Shown: positions 21,072-33,300, numbered from the stretch's first letter. The stretch is 64,000 bases of DNA from Neoarius graeffei (GCF_027579695.1 NC_083576.1:41900760-41964759); one strand, 5' to 3'. The notes: generated from the letters alone by a model not told the origin. Numbers and translations: made by a program.

Positions 21072-21784
21072 GTGGGGTTTACATTAGACCGTATCAGCGG
21101 ATCATCAGATTAACGTTTTTAAAACGATTAGTGTGCACACAGCAACGCCAATACACGATTCGCGTGCACACAGCAACGCCAATACACGGATACGCTCGGC
21201 TCCGCAGGCATCCTGCGCTCCAAATCACTCCGCCCTGAACAGCGAGTGCCCTCTGGAGGGTGCGCACTCCGGCCCTGCGCAGCTCACAGAGCGCGCGAGT
21301 GGAGCGCACGAGCAGTGATTTGGGACTGAGCCGCTGTGTGTGTGATCTCAGTGCATGTCGGGCATGCGCGTCACTTACCACTTGCAAGTGGAAGGATGAC
21401 AAGCCTAAAGACAATCATAACTACACAATGGGCAGTATTTGCATCAGTATTTGCAGTATTTTCATACTTTTATACTCTTTAATGAAAGGTGATACAAGGC
21501 GGAAGTCCACGCCGTTTTTCAGCAGTCACGTCACATGACCAACGCCAGCGAATCAGGAAGGTGGATGTCACAGTGACATTGTCCAATGACGACGCCAGCT
21601 AGAGCTCAGCACAGCGTATCCGCATATTCTCAATGTTTACACAGCACCGGACCAGACACGATCTGGATTGAATACGTGGACCCTGGCGGATTCCTGTTTC
21701 CCGGCGTTTCCAGGCGTTTTAATGTAAACGGATAGTGCATCCGCAAAGAAAACGAGACAGATACGGTCTAATGTAAACTTGGCC
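21072..21784. mobile_element. MITE with 19-bp perfect inner TIR
   Basis: GTTTACATTAGACCGTATC at 21077-21095 is exactly inverted at 21760-21778. TGAG lies outside both ends (21068-21071 and 21785-21788), a possible short target duplication. The ~710-bp interior is GC-rich relative to its surroundings and non-coding. It sits inside the retrovirus-like pol remnant. The superfamily is unclear. Confidence 0.75.
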
Positions 21785-21967
21785 TGAGACACAGTGGCAG
21801 TCCCAGTGCTACAGGGTCAAGTTTCACAGAAGAATATGCAACTGGTTGTAACTTACCTCCATGCTGTTGTAGTAATACTGACGTCATACATCCTGATTTC
21901 TCATCAACTGTCTGAATGAAAGGATGAGCAGGGTCTGGGATCCCCAGTGTGGGAGTGCTCTGGAGAG

Positions 21968-22273
21968 CTACTGTAACTTAAGGTCAACAAACGCATCTTC
22001 TGCCTCAGTGGTCCATGTCACCTTGCCACGAGGTTGTAGGCCCTTGCCATGGATCAGTGAACTGAGGGGAGCCTCAAGAATAGCATAATTAGGAATAAAT
22101 GCATGACAATACAAGCACATACCCAGAAATGACATCATTTGCTTCTTGGTTAGAGGTTTTGGTATATTGTGTATGACTGCAATTCTTTCTGATCCCAGAG
22201 ACTTACCCGAGACTGACAAGGTGTGTTTCTTAACTTGAAAAAAATGGGAGTGCGCAGGAGGGAGATAAGACAA
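21968..22273 (-). pseudogene. ERV RT thumb/connection fragment
   Basis: The frame reads IPKPLTKKQMMSFLGMCLY, then APLSSLIHGK and VTWTTEAEDAFVDLK. These are the connection between retroviral RT and RNase H. Flanking stops show it is a decayed piece. Confidence 0.65.
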
Positions 22274-22300
22274 TCTACAATTACCCCTGCTGCCTTTAGA

Positions 22301-22804
22301 GAATTGAACATGGGCCTAATGCCCTCGATGGCTTTGGGTTTCAGGGGATACTAGGATTTACAGGGTCTAAGATCAGATTTGGGGGTGATCATCACTGGCT
22401 CAATATCCTTTATCTGCTATTCATCAATAAGAGGTAGGTTTCTAGTCTGCCCAAAACCTTACTTAAAAAGAGCAGAAAGGGTTTTTCTCTCAACCTGGTA
22501 TGTATTCACCCTCTCAAAAATATGCACACTGATGGGTCCACCCATCTACATACACATCTACTACAGTTCACTGCAACACAATCATTTGCCATTAATTTAT
22601 GAGAATAGAAAAGAAAACTTTTCCTCACCATGAGTTCGTTGGATATTAGCGGTAGTGGGAGAGCCCCTGTCGTCTATCAATCAGTCTGTCTCCTGGGAGC
22701 TCGTCAGACTTGATAATGATGTTTTCTCCTCAAAGGATCTGGAAATTCCCATTACTCATGATATCCTGCCAACAACGCCATAGAATTGTGGTGGAAAAAA
22801 GTAA
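22301..22804. other. no gene recognised
   Basis: Possible further RT remnants of the retrovirus-like element on the minus strand near 22300-22500, too decayed to support. The rest is unassigned. Confidence 0.35.
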
Positions 22805-24300
22805 TAATTTTTTTTGATCAGAGTCTTTTTATTGTTTTTCAATTACACATAATAGTACAAACAACACAAATGAAACCTAAACACACATACCCACACAACA
22901 CAACACCCTCCCACCCCACCCCCAAACCACTGGATCAGTAACAGGTATCAATACAATCAGGCATACAAAATATATATATACACATTTGTAAAAATTAAGA
23001 CATTTACAAACAAGTTTTCCTTCATTCTTAACACCAATTTCCTAGGGTCATGTTTCTGTTGTACACAGTTAGCATGTTACACAGTTAAGTTGGTAGCTGC
23101 CATACTTTCAACAAAGGATATGAATTTCCCAACAGATCCTCTAACGGTATATCTGATTTTTTTCTAGATGGATATGACACATTATCTCTCTAATCCAATG
23201 TCCGTATGTTGGAGGCTGAGAGTCTTTCCATTCAGAAAGAATAAGTCTTCTAGCCAACAGAGAACAAAAGGCAATCATATTAATATATGTATATTCATAT
23301 TAATATACCTACTAAGAGAAATGTCCACTGGAGCCCCACCAAACAATGAAATTAAGGGGGATGGGTGTATTGTTTTCCCACATATTTTAGAGAAGGCCAC
23401 GACAATGGATAGCCAAAATCTGGACAACTTTGGACAGGTCCAAAACATATGCAACAGTGTGGCCAGGACTTGTTTACATCGGTCACAGGTAGGATCCAAA
23501 TCTGGCTTGAATTTAGATAATCTATCCTTGGACCAGTGAAGACGATGCACAATCTTGAACTGTACTACTGCGTGTCTTAGACATACAGAAGAGGGATAAA
23601 TTATCTGTATAATTTTTTGCCAGACTGGTTCTGAAATAAGTCCCTCTAAGTCTGTTTCCCATTTATTTTTAAGAGACTCCAGATTGGTCACTTGGTGTAA
23701 ATTGAGCAATGTATAAATTCTGCTGATAGCTTGTTTGGTGACTGTAGTACAATTAAAAATTGAATCTAGAAGTGACCTGGGAGGACACACAGGAAAAGAG
23801 TCTGAGTTAGATGTAACATCTGACCTGTAGAAACCTGAAAAATTGTGACCTATGAATACCAAATTTCTGTGATAGCTGTTCAAAGGAGGCAAACCTATTT
23901 TCTATGTAAAGATCATACAGTAACCCTATTCCAATTTTTGGCCAAGTATCAAAGGCATCATCAATTACTGATGGGGTAAACATGTGGTTTTTTGACACTG
24001 GGGCAGCAAGCAACAAACCAGTAATACTGAAGGATCGCCTAAACTGGTTCCAGATCTTAACTGAATGGATCACAATTGGGTTGGATGTAAAGTTTGAAAT
24101 GGGCATTTTGAAAGGAAGTTTAGCACACAATAAAGCTGCAGGGGAGGTGAATTCGATTGAGGCCCTCTCCAACACCATCCAACTTGGGCTATCAACATCA
24201 TTCCTCATCCAATACATCAATGATCTAATATTTGCTGCCCAGTAGTAGTACATAAAATTAGGGAGCCTCCCATCGAGGGAGATTATCAGTGGTCTTGATT
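22805..24300 (-). pseudogene. L1/Tx1-like LINE, 3' part of ORF2 and 3' end
   Basis: Minus-strand frames (24298-23807, 23892-23275) carry the region after the RT domain: LDGRLPNFMYYYWAANIRSL, then CLRHAVVQFKIVHRLHWSK and a zinc-knuckle-like CDRCKQVLATLLHMFWTCPK (C-x2-C...H-x4-C), typical of L1-group ORF2 C-termini in fish. One frameshift lies near 23850. The 3' end is near 22805. The matching upstream piece is at 27285-28197, beyond the Rex1 insertion; the core RT between the two pieces is missing. Confidence 0.7.
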
Positions 24301-24309
24301 TTTTTTTTT

Positions 24310-27265
24310 CATCGGCTTTCATCGGCCCGGAAAGTTTTCCAGAGCTCCTTGTTGGGGGAGCAGCAGCTCTCTATGGATTATGCCGAGGACACCGGAGACA
24401 CCGGGGGAAGCGAGCCGGCACGCTCGTCAGACTGAGGCAGCGGGGGTTTCGCACTGCGCTCCCATCTATTCACCTGGCTAACGTCCGCTCTCTGGCCAAC
24501 AAGATGGACGAACTGCTGCTCCTCAACACAATCAACACGGATTTTAACAGATCTGCTGCCTTGTGCTTCACCAAAACCTGGCTCAGTGAGCACATCCCGG
24601 ACACTTCTCTCCATCTGCCTGGATTTCACCTGCACTGAGCGGATCGCGAAAGGGAGCTCACGGGGAAAATGAGGGGAGGCGGTATCTGCGTTTATATTAA
24701 TGAAGGTTGGTGTACTGATGTCACGGTTCTAAACAAATCATGCAGTCCTCATCTGGAGTCATTATTCATAAACTGCAAACCGTTTTATGCTCCGTGAGAG
24801 TTTTCCTCGTTTATTCTGGTTGGAGTTTACATCCCCCCTCAGGCGTGTATTAATGAGGCATTACAACACTTGGCTGACCAGATAAACAACGTGGAGAAAA
24901 AACACCCGGACTCTTTGCTCATTGTTTTGGGGGACTTTAACAGAGCAAACCTCAGCCACGAACTGCCAAAATATAAACAGCACATTAATTGTCCCACCAG
25001 GGACACTAACACTCTGGACCATTGTTACACTGTTTTAAAGGACTCATACCACTCTGTCCCCTGTGCAGCCTTGGGACTATCTGATCACTGTATGGTTCAT
25101 CTTATCCCGTCCTACAGGCAGAAGCTGAAATCTGCTAAGCCTGTAGTTAAGATGGTGAGGAGATGGTCCGATGAGGCCAAAGCAGAACTACAAGCCTGCT
25201 TTGACTGCACTGATTGGAGTGTTTTTGAGGCTGCAGCTTCAGACCTGCATGAACTGACTGATACCATGACATCTTACATCAGTTTTTGTGAGGATGTGTG
25301 TGTGCCCACCAAGACCTTCTGCACATACAACAACAAATGACCCTGGTTCACCGCAAAACTCAGGCAACTTCACCAGACCAAGGAGGAGGCCTACAGAAGT
25401 GGGGACAGAGTCCTGTACAAACAGGCCAGAAACACACTGACGAAAGAGGTAAAAGCAGCTAAGAGGAGCTATGCTGAAAGGATCAAAAACAGCCTTTCAG
25501 CCAATGATCCAGCGTCAGTGTGGATAGCCCTGAAGAATATCACTAACTACACGAGACCATCCCCCTATACTGCAGTGAACCATCAACTGGCTGATGAGTT
25601 GAATGAGTTCTACTGCAGATTTGACACATTCACACCTCTCTCCCCCTCAGTCATTAAAGACCCATTTACACCCCCTGCTATTGTGCCTCCTCTCGCCTCT
25701 GACCCCACACCAGCACTCAAGATCTGTGAAGAGGATGTTTGTCAGCTTTTTCGCAGACAGAAGATCAGGAAGGCATCCGGCCCAGACAGAGTGTCACTCT
25801 CCTGTCTGAAGGTCTGTGCTGATCAGCTGGCTCCCATCTTCACCCAGATCTTCAATAGATCCCTGGAGCTGTGTGAAGTCCCCTCATGCTTCAAACGCTC
25901 CACAATAATCCCGGTTCCCAAGAAAACCACCATCACAGGACTGAATGACTACAGGCCTGTAGCCCTCACATCTGTAGTCATGAAGTCCTTCGAGAGACTG
26001 GTGTTGTCACACCTGAAGGTCATCACAGATCCCCTGCTAGACCCCCTGCAGTTTGCCTACTGGGCAAACAGGTCAGTGGATGATACAATAAATATGGGTC
26101 TACACTACATCCTGCAACACCTTGACACTGCAGGGATGTACGCCAGGATCCTGTTCGTGGACTTCAGTTCAACATTCAACACCATTGTTCCAGACATCCT
26201 CCACACCAAGCTCACCCAGCTCACTGTGCCCTCCTCCACCTGTCAGTGGATTACAAACTTCCTGACTGACAGGAAGCAGCAGGTGAGAATGGGGAGCATC
26301 ACATCCAGCACTCAGACTATCAGCACTGGCGCCCCCCAAGGGTGTGTGCTCTCTCCACTGCTCTTCTCCCTTTACACCAATGATTGCACCTCAAGAGACC
26401 CGTCTGTTAAACTCCTGAAATTTGCGGACGATACAACGGTCATCGGCCTCATCCGGGATGGTGACGAGTCTGCATACAGACGGGAGGTTGAATGGCTGGT
26501 CTGGTGGTGCGGTCAGAACAATCTGGAACTGAACATGCTCAAAACTGTGGTGATGACAGTGGACTTTAGGAGGAGCCCCCCCACTCTGCTGCCCATCACC
26601 ATCACCAACAACACTGTGACTGCTGTTGAAAGTTTCAGGTTTCTGGGTTCCACAATCTCTCGGGACTTGAAGTGGGAGACCAACACAGTCACTATTATCA
26701 AAAAGGCCCAGCAGAGGTTGTACTTTCTGTGCCAGCTCAGGAAGCTCAACCTGCCTATGAAGCTGCTGACACAATTCTACACTGCCATCATTCAGTCTGT
26801 TCTTTGCTCTTCCATCACTGTTTGGTTTGGATTGGTCACCAAACAGGAGAAGAACAGACTGCAACGGACAATAAGGTCTGCAGAGAAAATTATTGGTGTC
26901 AACCTGCCCTCCATCCAAGACCTATACCTGTCCAGAGTCAGGAAACGGGCAGGTAACATCTCTGTGGACCCATCGCACCCTGGCCACAAACTGTTTGAAC
27001 TTCTCCCCCTCTGGGAGGCGATATAGATCACTGTATGCAAAAACAACCAAACACAAGAATAATTTCTTCCCTCAGGCTGTCTCTGTGATGAACAGCTAAA
27101 ATCCGGATTCATATATCAGTAATATCACTTGCAAAATATCTGAACACTCATACCGTCATTCTGTGCACACTGTATACTTTATATTTATTTATCTATTTCA
27201 TACAGTACTTGACTTACCTAGATTACTTTGCACTATGCACCTATTGCACCCCCCCTTTTTTTTGT
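24310..27265 (+). mobile_element. Rex1-like LINE, near full length
   Basis: Starts near 24310 with endonuclease-like coding and ends in a T/G-rich 3' region (~27265). TCTTGA is present on both sides (~24291 and ~27286), compatible with a short target duplication. It lies antisense inside an L1-like LINE. Confidence 0.75.
24460..27026 (+). pseudogene. Rex1 endonuclease/reverse transcriptase, several stops
   Basis: An endonuclease domain at ~24460-25110 (ANVRSLANKMDELLLLN, ILVGVYIPPQ, LIVLGDFNRANLS, LGLSDHCMV) with stops near 24638 and 24798. A stop at 25338 then separates it from a 502-codon RT frame (25518-27026). RT landmarks: GLNDYRPVALTSVVMKSFER, DPLQFAYWANRSVDDTI, ILFVDFSSTFNTI, TGAPQGCVLSPLLFSLYTND, LLKFADDTTVIGL (the catalytic ADD), then ESFRFLGSTISRDLKWE. 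The FSS-FNT region is the conserved segment commonly used to detect Rex1 in fish. The RT domain itself is open; the upstream stops make the whole ORF inactive. Confidence 0.8.
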
Positions 27266-27284
27266 TGTTGTTTGTTTGTTAAGG

Positions 27285-28197
27285 ATCTTGAGAGGAGTGA
27301 TTCTTCAAATACTGATAATAATAAAGGAGAGCGTTGATCAGAAAATTTTTTGAAAAATTCAGTTGGAAAACCATCTGGCCCCGGAGATTTGCCGTTTTGC
27401 ATGTCACTGATTGCTGAGATGATCTCCATGGCTGAAAGATCCCTCTCCAATTCAGTAACTAACTCGGAATTTACAGATGGTATATTCAGGGGCTTAAAAA
27501 AAATCTTCAAATTCAGATGGATTAGTGGACGAATCGGAAGTATACAATAATTGGTAGAATTTACTAAAGCAAGAATTGATTTCTTTATTATCAGTACATT
27601 TTATACCATTATCATCACTTATTGCTGAGATTGTTTGGTTAGTTGATCTTTGATGCAGCTGATGTGCAAGCACTCGCCCAGCCTTTTCCCCATGTTCATA
27701 ATGGCCATGTCTCGTTTTTGAAATGAGATATTCAGCCTGACAGGTAGATAAAATGTCAAACTTTGTCTGTAGTGTCATACGTCTTTTGATTAAATCTGTT
27801 GAGGGGGAGTAACTGTATAGCCTGTCCAGTGCTAATGTTTCGTTAGTTAACTGTTTAAGGCGTTCATTATTTGTCTTTTTTTTTTAGCACAATATGAAAT
27901 AATCTGACCCCTTAGATATGCCTTTAATGATTCCCAAATAGTAGAAGATGACATTCCTGGAGTTTGATTAATGTCAAGATAAAATTTAATTTCAGATGAT
28001 ATAAAACTGACAAACTCTTCTTCTGAGAGAAGAATTGAGTCTCCATGGGCAATATATGGGCTGTGTTTCAGGAATGAGTATTTTCATTTTCACTGACCCA
28101 CAATCTGAAATAACTATGGCTCCATAATCACACTCTAGTATGAAATGTATAATTCTTTTGTCAAGAAAAAAATAATCAATACGCAAATAAGTTTTAT
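27285..28197 (-). pseudogene. L1/Tx1-like LINE, upstream part of ORF2
   Basis: Minus-strand frames read QLLYTSDSSTNPSEFEDFF, then EIISAISDMQNGKSPGPDGF and PTEFFKKF, the start of the L1-type RT domain. Further upstream (27494-27778 and toward 28197) are pieces of the endonuclease-RT linker. Cut at 28197 by a truncated Tc1 and at 27285 by Rex1. Confidence 0.65.
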
Positions 28198-29378
28198 GAA
28201 CTGGCTGGGAAGACTGAATCTGCAATAGGTAAGCAGCTTGGTGTGAAGAAATCAACTGTGGGAGCAATTATTAGAAAATGGAAGACATACAAGACCACTG
28301 ATAGTCTCCCTCGATCTGGGGCTCCACACAAGAGCTCACCCCATGGGGTCAAAATGATCACAAGAATGGTGAGCAAAAATCCCAGAACCACACGGGGGGA
28401 CCTAGTGAATGACCTGCAGAGAGCTGGGACCAAAGTAACAAAGGCTACCATCAGTAACACACTATGCCGCCAGGGACTCAAATCCTGCAGTGCCAGACGT
28501 GTCCCCCTGCTTAAGCCAGTACATGTCCAGGCCCGTTTGAAGTTTGCTAGAGAGCATTTGGATGATCCAGAAGAGGATTGGGAGAATGTCATATGGTCAG
28601 ATGAAACCAAAATAGAACTTTTTGGTAAAAACTCAACTTGTTGTGTTTGGAGGAGAAAGAATGCCGAGTTGCATCCAAAGAACACCATACCTACTGTGAA
28701 GCATGGGGGTGGAAACATCATGCTTTGGGGCTGTTTTTCTGCAAAGGGACCAGGATGACTGATCCGTGTAAAGGAAAGAATGAATGGGGCCATATATCGT
28801 GAGATTTTGAGTGAAAACCTCCTTCCATCAGCAAGGGCATTGAAGATGAAACGTGGCTGGGTCTTTCAGCATGACAATGATCCCAAACACACCGCCCGGG
28901 CAACAAAGGAGTGGCTTCATAAGAAGCATTTCAAGGTCCTGGAGTGGCCTAGCCAGTCTCCAGATCTCAACCCCGTAGAAAATCTTTGGAGGGAGTTGAA
29001 AGTCTGTGTTGCCCAGCAACAGCCCCAAAACATCACTGCTCTAGAGGAGATCTGCATGGAGGAATGGGCCAAAATACCAGCAACAGTGTGTGAAAACCTT
29101 TTGAAGACTTACAGAAAACGTTTGACCTCTGTCATTGCCAACAAAAGGTATATAACAAAGTATTGAGATGAACTTTTGTTATTGACCAAATACTTATTTT
29201 CCACCATAATTTGCAAATAAATTCTTTAAAAATCAATGTGATTTTCTGGATTTTTTTTCTCATTTTGTCTCTCATAGTTGAGGTATACCTATGATGAAAA
29301 TTACAGACCTCTCTCATCTTTTTAAGTGGAAGAACTTGCACAATTGGTGACTGACTAAATACTTTTTTGCCCCACTGT
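28198..29378 (+). mobile_element. 5'-truncated Tc1-like copy
   Basis: Same family as 6175-7777. It begins abruptly inside the transposase (equivalent to ~6598) and runs to the right TIR, ending CCCCACTG at 29378. The left TIR and ~420 bp are absent, so this copy cannot be mobilised normally. Confidence 0.9.
28200..29166 (+). pseudogene. Tc1 transposase, N-truncated with a stop
   Basis: Frame equivalent to residues ~20-340 of the 6538-7560 transposase. A TGA at 28756-28758 replaces CGA (R), a CpG-type change. All three acidic landmarks remain: [23 protein letters not shown] and [11 protein letters not shown]. It keeps [10 protein letters not shown], unlike the R-bearing copy at 6.2 kb. Confidence 0.9.
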
Positions 29379-29944
29379 ACAACACTGGTCCTCAAAAACA
29401 TTACACAAACTCTTCCTTTTTTGCTAACAGCCAATCTAGAGCTTCCCTTCATATATTATTTCAAACACAAATTTCACTTCTACTTACTGTTTCATCTACC
29501 CTAACTCAACACTAATTCAAACAATGAAACGCACATTCTTCTCCAATTAAGTAAATCCTAGTAATAAGTACATAAAAACAGAAACACAACTCTGCTAAGA
29601 AAATACTTGACCTTGGGGACTAGATGGACACACAAAGAGGCCTGTGCATGAGCCCAAATGTTTACACCTATAGATTCATAACTTTTTTCTTTTTATGAAC
29701 TCCTTCCTTGCACAATGGTCTAAAACATGTACATCAGTATTCAAAATTACTAAGCAAACAAGGCAGAGAAAACAAAAACCCTTCATGACTTCTCCACACT
29801 CCATTACCATCCTGATTAGCTCCTCTCTGTACCCATACATTTTTCTCATAAGGAGATACTAGTGTATAGATGATTGACCAAATCATTCAAAGTAGTTGCA
29901 AGTTCCACTGATGCTAAAGATGCCATCACAGGGACTTGAAAGAA
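29379..29944. other. no gene recognised
   Basis: AT-rich unassigned sequence between a Tc1 end and a SINE-like repeat. No exon or element end was seen. Confidence 0.5.
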
Positions 29945-30301
29945 AAAAGAAAGAACGCTTTATTTGTCACGTGCACACTTCAAGCACAGTGAGAGTCATC
30001 CTCTGCATTTAAACCATCTGAAGCAGTGAACACACACGCGCACACATACCCAGAGCAGTGGGCAGCCATACTACAGCGCCCGGGGAGCACTCAGGAGTTA
30101 AGTACCTTGCTCAAGGGCACTTCAGCCCAAGGCCGCCCCACGTTAACCTAACTGCATGTCTTTGGACTGTGGGGGGAAACCAGAGCACCCGGAGGAAACC
30201 CACGCAGACACGGGGAGAACATGCAAACTTCACACAGAAAAGCCCCCGCTGGCCACAAACCCAGAACCTTCTTGCTGTGAGGCGACCGTGCTAACCACTG
30301 A
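29945..30301 (-). mobile_element. SINE-related repeat with a different tail
   Basis: The right part (30130-30301) is the same head and core as the window's common SINE, reversed. The left part (29945-30130: 'ctttatttgtcacgtgcaca', 'ttgctcaagggcacttcagc') is a different 3' module. This suggests a second SINE family sharing the head/core but using another LINE-type tail, or a chimera. Confidence 0.65.
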
Positions 30302-30863
30302 CAGCATGAGGCGAGTTTCACTGCTTCATTCATTACATTATTTCTTTTAATCATAGTCATTACCCTATTTCTGTGCCTGACACTTTATAATAACTGATTT
30401 TAGTTGACTACATTACTACAGACTAGGGGTGGGTATTGCCAAGGACCTCACGACACGATACGCATCATGATATTTGAGTCACGATACGATACAATATTGC
30501 GATATCAAAATTTTGCGATATATTGCGATATTCTACATAGTTCACTGAAAAATGTAAAATGCATTATGCATCTTAAAATCCGAGTTGTATGTACATCAGA
30601 TGACAGTGATAATTCATGGGACAAACTGAGTCAAAACAATGTAATTAAAATTATCCATGCCATTTTATTGTAACTATACAAGCGCAAGTTACAACATATT
30701 TGCAGGAACAACACACTGTCTGAAACACATTGAAAAGTGCAGTGTGCATCTTAGTCTCCCTGAGCACAATTATGAAACAAAGTGCAGTGTGGGTCAGTGT
30801 CCACACACTGAAACTGAATTGAAACCTCAGTGAATCATGTTTCTTCTGAACTTAGAGTAAATA

Positions 30864-32150
30864 CCGTATTTTCCGGACTATACGTCGCTCCGGAGTTTAA
30901 GTCGCATCAGCCAAAAAATGCATTATGAAGACGAAAAAAACATATATACGTCGCACCGGACTATAAGTCGCACTTTTTTGAAGGGTTATTCTATCCATAG
31001 AATCTGTGATTGTATCTGATAAGCGGCGCGTGGTTACTGCGCGACTGCATTGTTTATTTAATAAACGAACAGCTGAGCAGTGATAACGCGCCCTTTGCCC
31101 TGTAAGTAGCCTAGTCTGATTATTTTAAATATCTACTACTATCTTTAATACTATCACTATCGTTATTACTAATAGCCTATATTATTATTATTATAACTAA
31201 TATTAGTAGCCTATTACTGATGCATTAATCAGTTTGCTTTTAGAATATTTTTACCGGTTGGGCTTATTATCGCCCCATGGCTCTTTCATCTTTGTTATTA
31301 AAGCTGTAGTCATCATCGAGGAGAGTCATTCTTCATTTTTGTCGAATTTTATTTCATTAAATCAGAGGTCAAGTAGGCTATAGGTATATCATCTCCAAAG
31401 ACAACCGTCTAGTGAAAAAAAAACAACAACCGCTTTTAAATACCCTACTTAAATCCTTAAAAAGAGTAATTTAACTCATGTCTTGTGTGATCTGATCTCC
31501 AATGGTGAAATAAACCGGTTGTGATATGAGTAGTCTGTTATTTTAGAAGATAAATTTAATATATAATTTAATATATAGCCTAATAAAAATAATATTTTAT
31601 AACATATCACGACATATTACTGTCTGTAACTGTTCGTCACTAAAGCATTTTCTAAGATCATAATGTCTGATATTATTTTTTTTTTTTTACACACACAATA
31701 AGCGCGTGTGTGTAAAGTTATAGTAAACCACCCCCCACCTTTTTTTTTTTTTGAGTCGCCGGACCCACCCACCTCCTGCGTTCCGGGACCTCCCACTTCA
31801 CAAATTAAGCACTGCCTAAAATCATTACATAACTTATTTAAATAACTATAGCCCTATCATTAATAATAAAACACAGGTCAATCAAGTTTATCAAGCTGGC
31901 GATTTCACTCCAAATCAGCAAATCCATTGAATTCCTCATCCTCGGTGTCGCTTCTGAACAACTCTGCCAACTCCAGCGGCAGACGAAGTGCTGTTTCCTC
32001 TTCTTCTGCGTGGCTGTCGTCAGACTCAGCATCAGCTCCACTTATTCCGCGGTGAAAAAAAAAAAAACATATATACGTCGCACCGGAGTATAAGTCGCAT
32101 GGCTAGCCGAACCATGAAAAAAAGTGCGACTTATAGTCCGAAAAATACGG
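30864..32150 (-). mobile_element. pogo/Tigger-type derivative, TA target site
   Basis: Ends CCGTATTTTCCGGACTATA and the inverted TATAGTCCGAAAAATACGG are flanked by TA on both sides (30862-30863 and 32151-32152). Inner repeats such as 'tatatacgtcgcaccgga' occur near both ends. On the minus strand, ~32030-31910 reads an acidic tail (LPLELAELFRSDTEDEEF) like the C-terminus of Tigger/jerky-type transposases. The DDE core is deleted. Confidence 0.8.
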
Positions 32151-32253
32151 TACTCAAAATAAAATGCAGTGTCTCACACACACTAAAACTGAAAATGCAA
32201 AATAAAGTGCAGCTTCTTGCCTTTGGCCTTAAATGACAAAATTAAGTTCACAG

Positions 32254-32634
32254 TTACAGTAAGTCACACATCACTGAAGTAGATGGGAGGACTTTGGCGC
32301 TGTCCAGTGTTGTTTGCTTCGGGTCGGGTTTCGGTGGCTCCAGCTGAGCTAATATGTCGGGGTGGTGTCGTGCTAAGTAAGTTCGCAAGTTTGTTGTGTT
32401 ACCTGAATATCTAATTGAAGCGAAACAGGTTTTGCAAAGTGCATACTCTCTATCCAGCTCACTGTTTTTTTCTCCTTTCCTTTGGAAACCAAAGTACCTC
32501 CAAACATCTGCCTTAAAGTTCGGCGGTGTCTCTAGGTTTACGTTAACAGCCATGCTTGCTTGTTTTTTTTCCTCACTGCAACCGCCGGAGAAAAAAGAGA
32601 AAATGAAGAGTGCCTTGCAGTGAGGTAGCGGCAC
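32254..32634 (-). pseudogene. hAT BED zinc-finger exon
   Basis: A 126-codon frame with a BED-type finger: aromatic VWRYFGF, then CKTC, ending HHPD. C-x2-C and H-x-H-type spacing with SGNTTNLRTYLARHH follow the BED pattern of ZBED/hAT transposases, which bind the transposon ends. It is followed by LEPPKPDPKQ and stops; no catalytic domain remains. Confidence 0.7.
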
Positions 32635-32812
32635 AGCGACACCTCGTGGAGCAGAGGTGCGGAAGTTGTACTGGATTTACAACCCATCTGAAACATGATT
32701 TATTATTTGAAAAAATATCGATATTCAAATTTTGAGTATCGATATTGAATGGGAAGACAAAGTATCGTGATATATCGCCATATCAATATTTTTGCCCACC
32801 CCTACTACGGAC

Positions 32813-33300
32813 ATCAAGTCAATTACTTGACCTAGGTGTTGAATAGGAGGGTCACCAGTTTTTTTGAAACCTCTTTGATTCCAAACTGCTCCAAAAAATA
32901 TGGCACACTCCATCAGTGTGCACTGAATCAGTAAAAATTTTAATCAGTTTCCCACTATCCAATTTATAAGCTTCTGTTTGTGCTTTTAATTCTGCTGAGT
33001 TGAACAAAGCTGTTGCCACTTCTCAGCTTTTACAAGAAGAAATGATCCTTTTTATGTTCTTAGAACTAAGGCATAGATTTACAGTGTGGTCCTTAAAACA
33101 TGATCCATACACCTGTGTTAGACAATATTACAGTTGTGACTGGGATGACATTCGTCCCCTTTGCCAATTTTTTTTCCAGTACCATTATTGGGTCTTCATG
33201 ACACTGTTCTAAAACTGGAGAATTTTCCACGATCTGTAGTAATTTGCTATTCAAGTCTGACTCCTCCAAGTCTTGTTTTATTACCTAATTAAATATTTGA
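32813..33300 (-). pseudogene. retroviral RNase H-like scrap
   Basis: Minus-strand reading immediately right of the hAT shows IFFGAVWNQRGFKKTGDPPI, resembling the end of a retroviral RNase H domain. Upstream sequence (~32900-33010) continues the resemblance in another frame. Short, decayed and uncertain. Confidence 0.4.

Larger units (their letters stand above)
19590..22300 (-). mobile_element. retrovirus-like (ERV) pol remnant
   Basis: Fragments of integrase, RNase H and the end of RT lie in pol order on the minus strand (RT at the right, integrase at the left), with stops and frameshifts throughout. A MITE (21072-21784) splits the RT and RNase H parts. No LTRs or env were recognised. The sequence resembles class I/epsilon-type fish endogenous retroviruses, but I could not exclude another LTR group. 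Confidence 0.65.
30424..32804 (-). mobile_element. hAT element with BED-finger fragment
   Basis: Ends TAGGGGTGGGTATTG and ...TTTTGCCCACCCCTA are inverted repeats. Flanks are CTACAGAC (30416-30423) and CTACGGAC (32805-32812), an 8-bp duplication with one difference. Just inside, 'gatatcaaaattttgcgata'-type inverted motifs recur. It contains a BED zinc-finger frame on - and a pogo/Tigger-type insertion (30864-32150). Most of the transposase is missing. Confidence 0.85.

Noticed and set aside
26391-26918. 175-codon frame antisense to the Rex1 RT
   Set aside because: Antisense shadow of a conserved RT domain; no motif.
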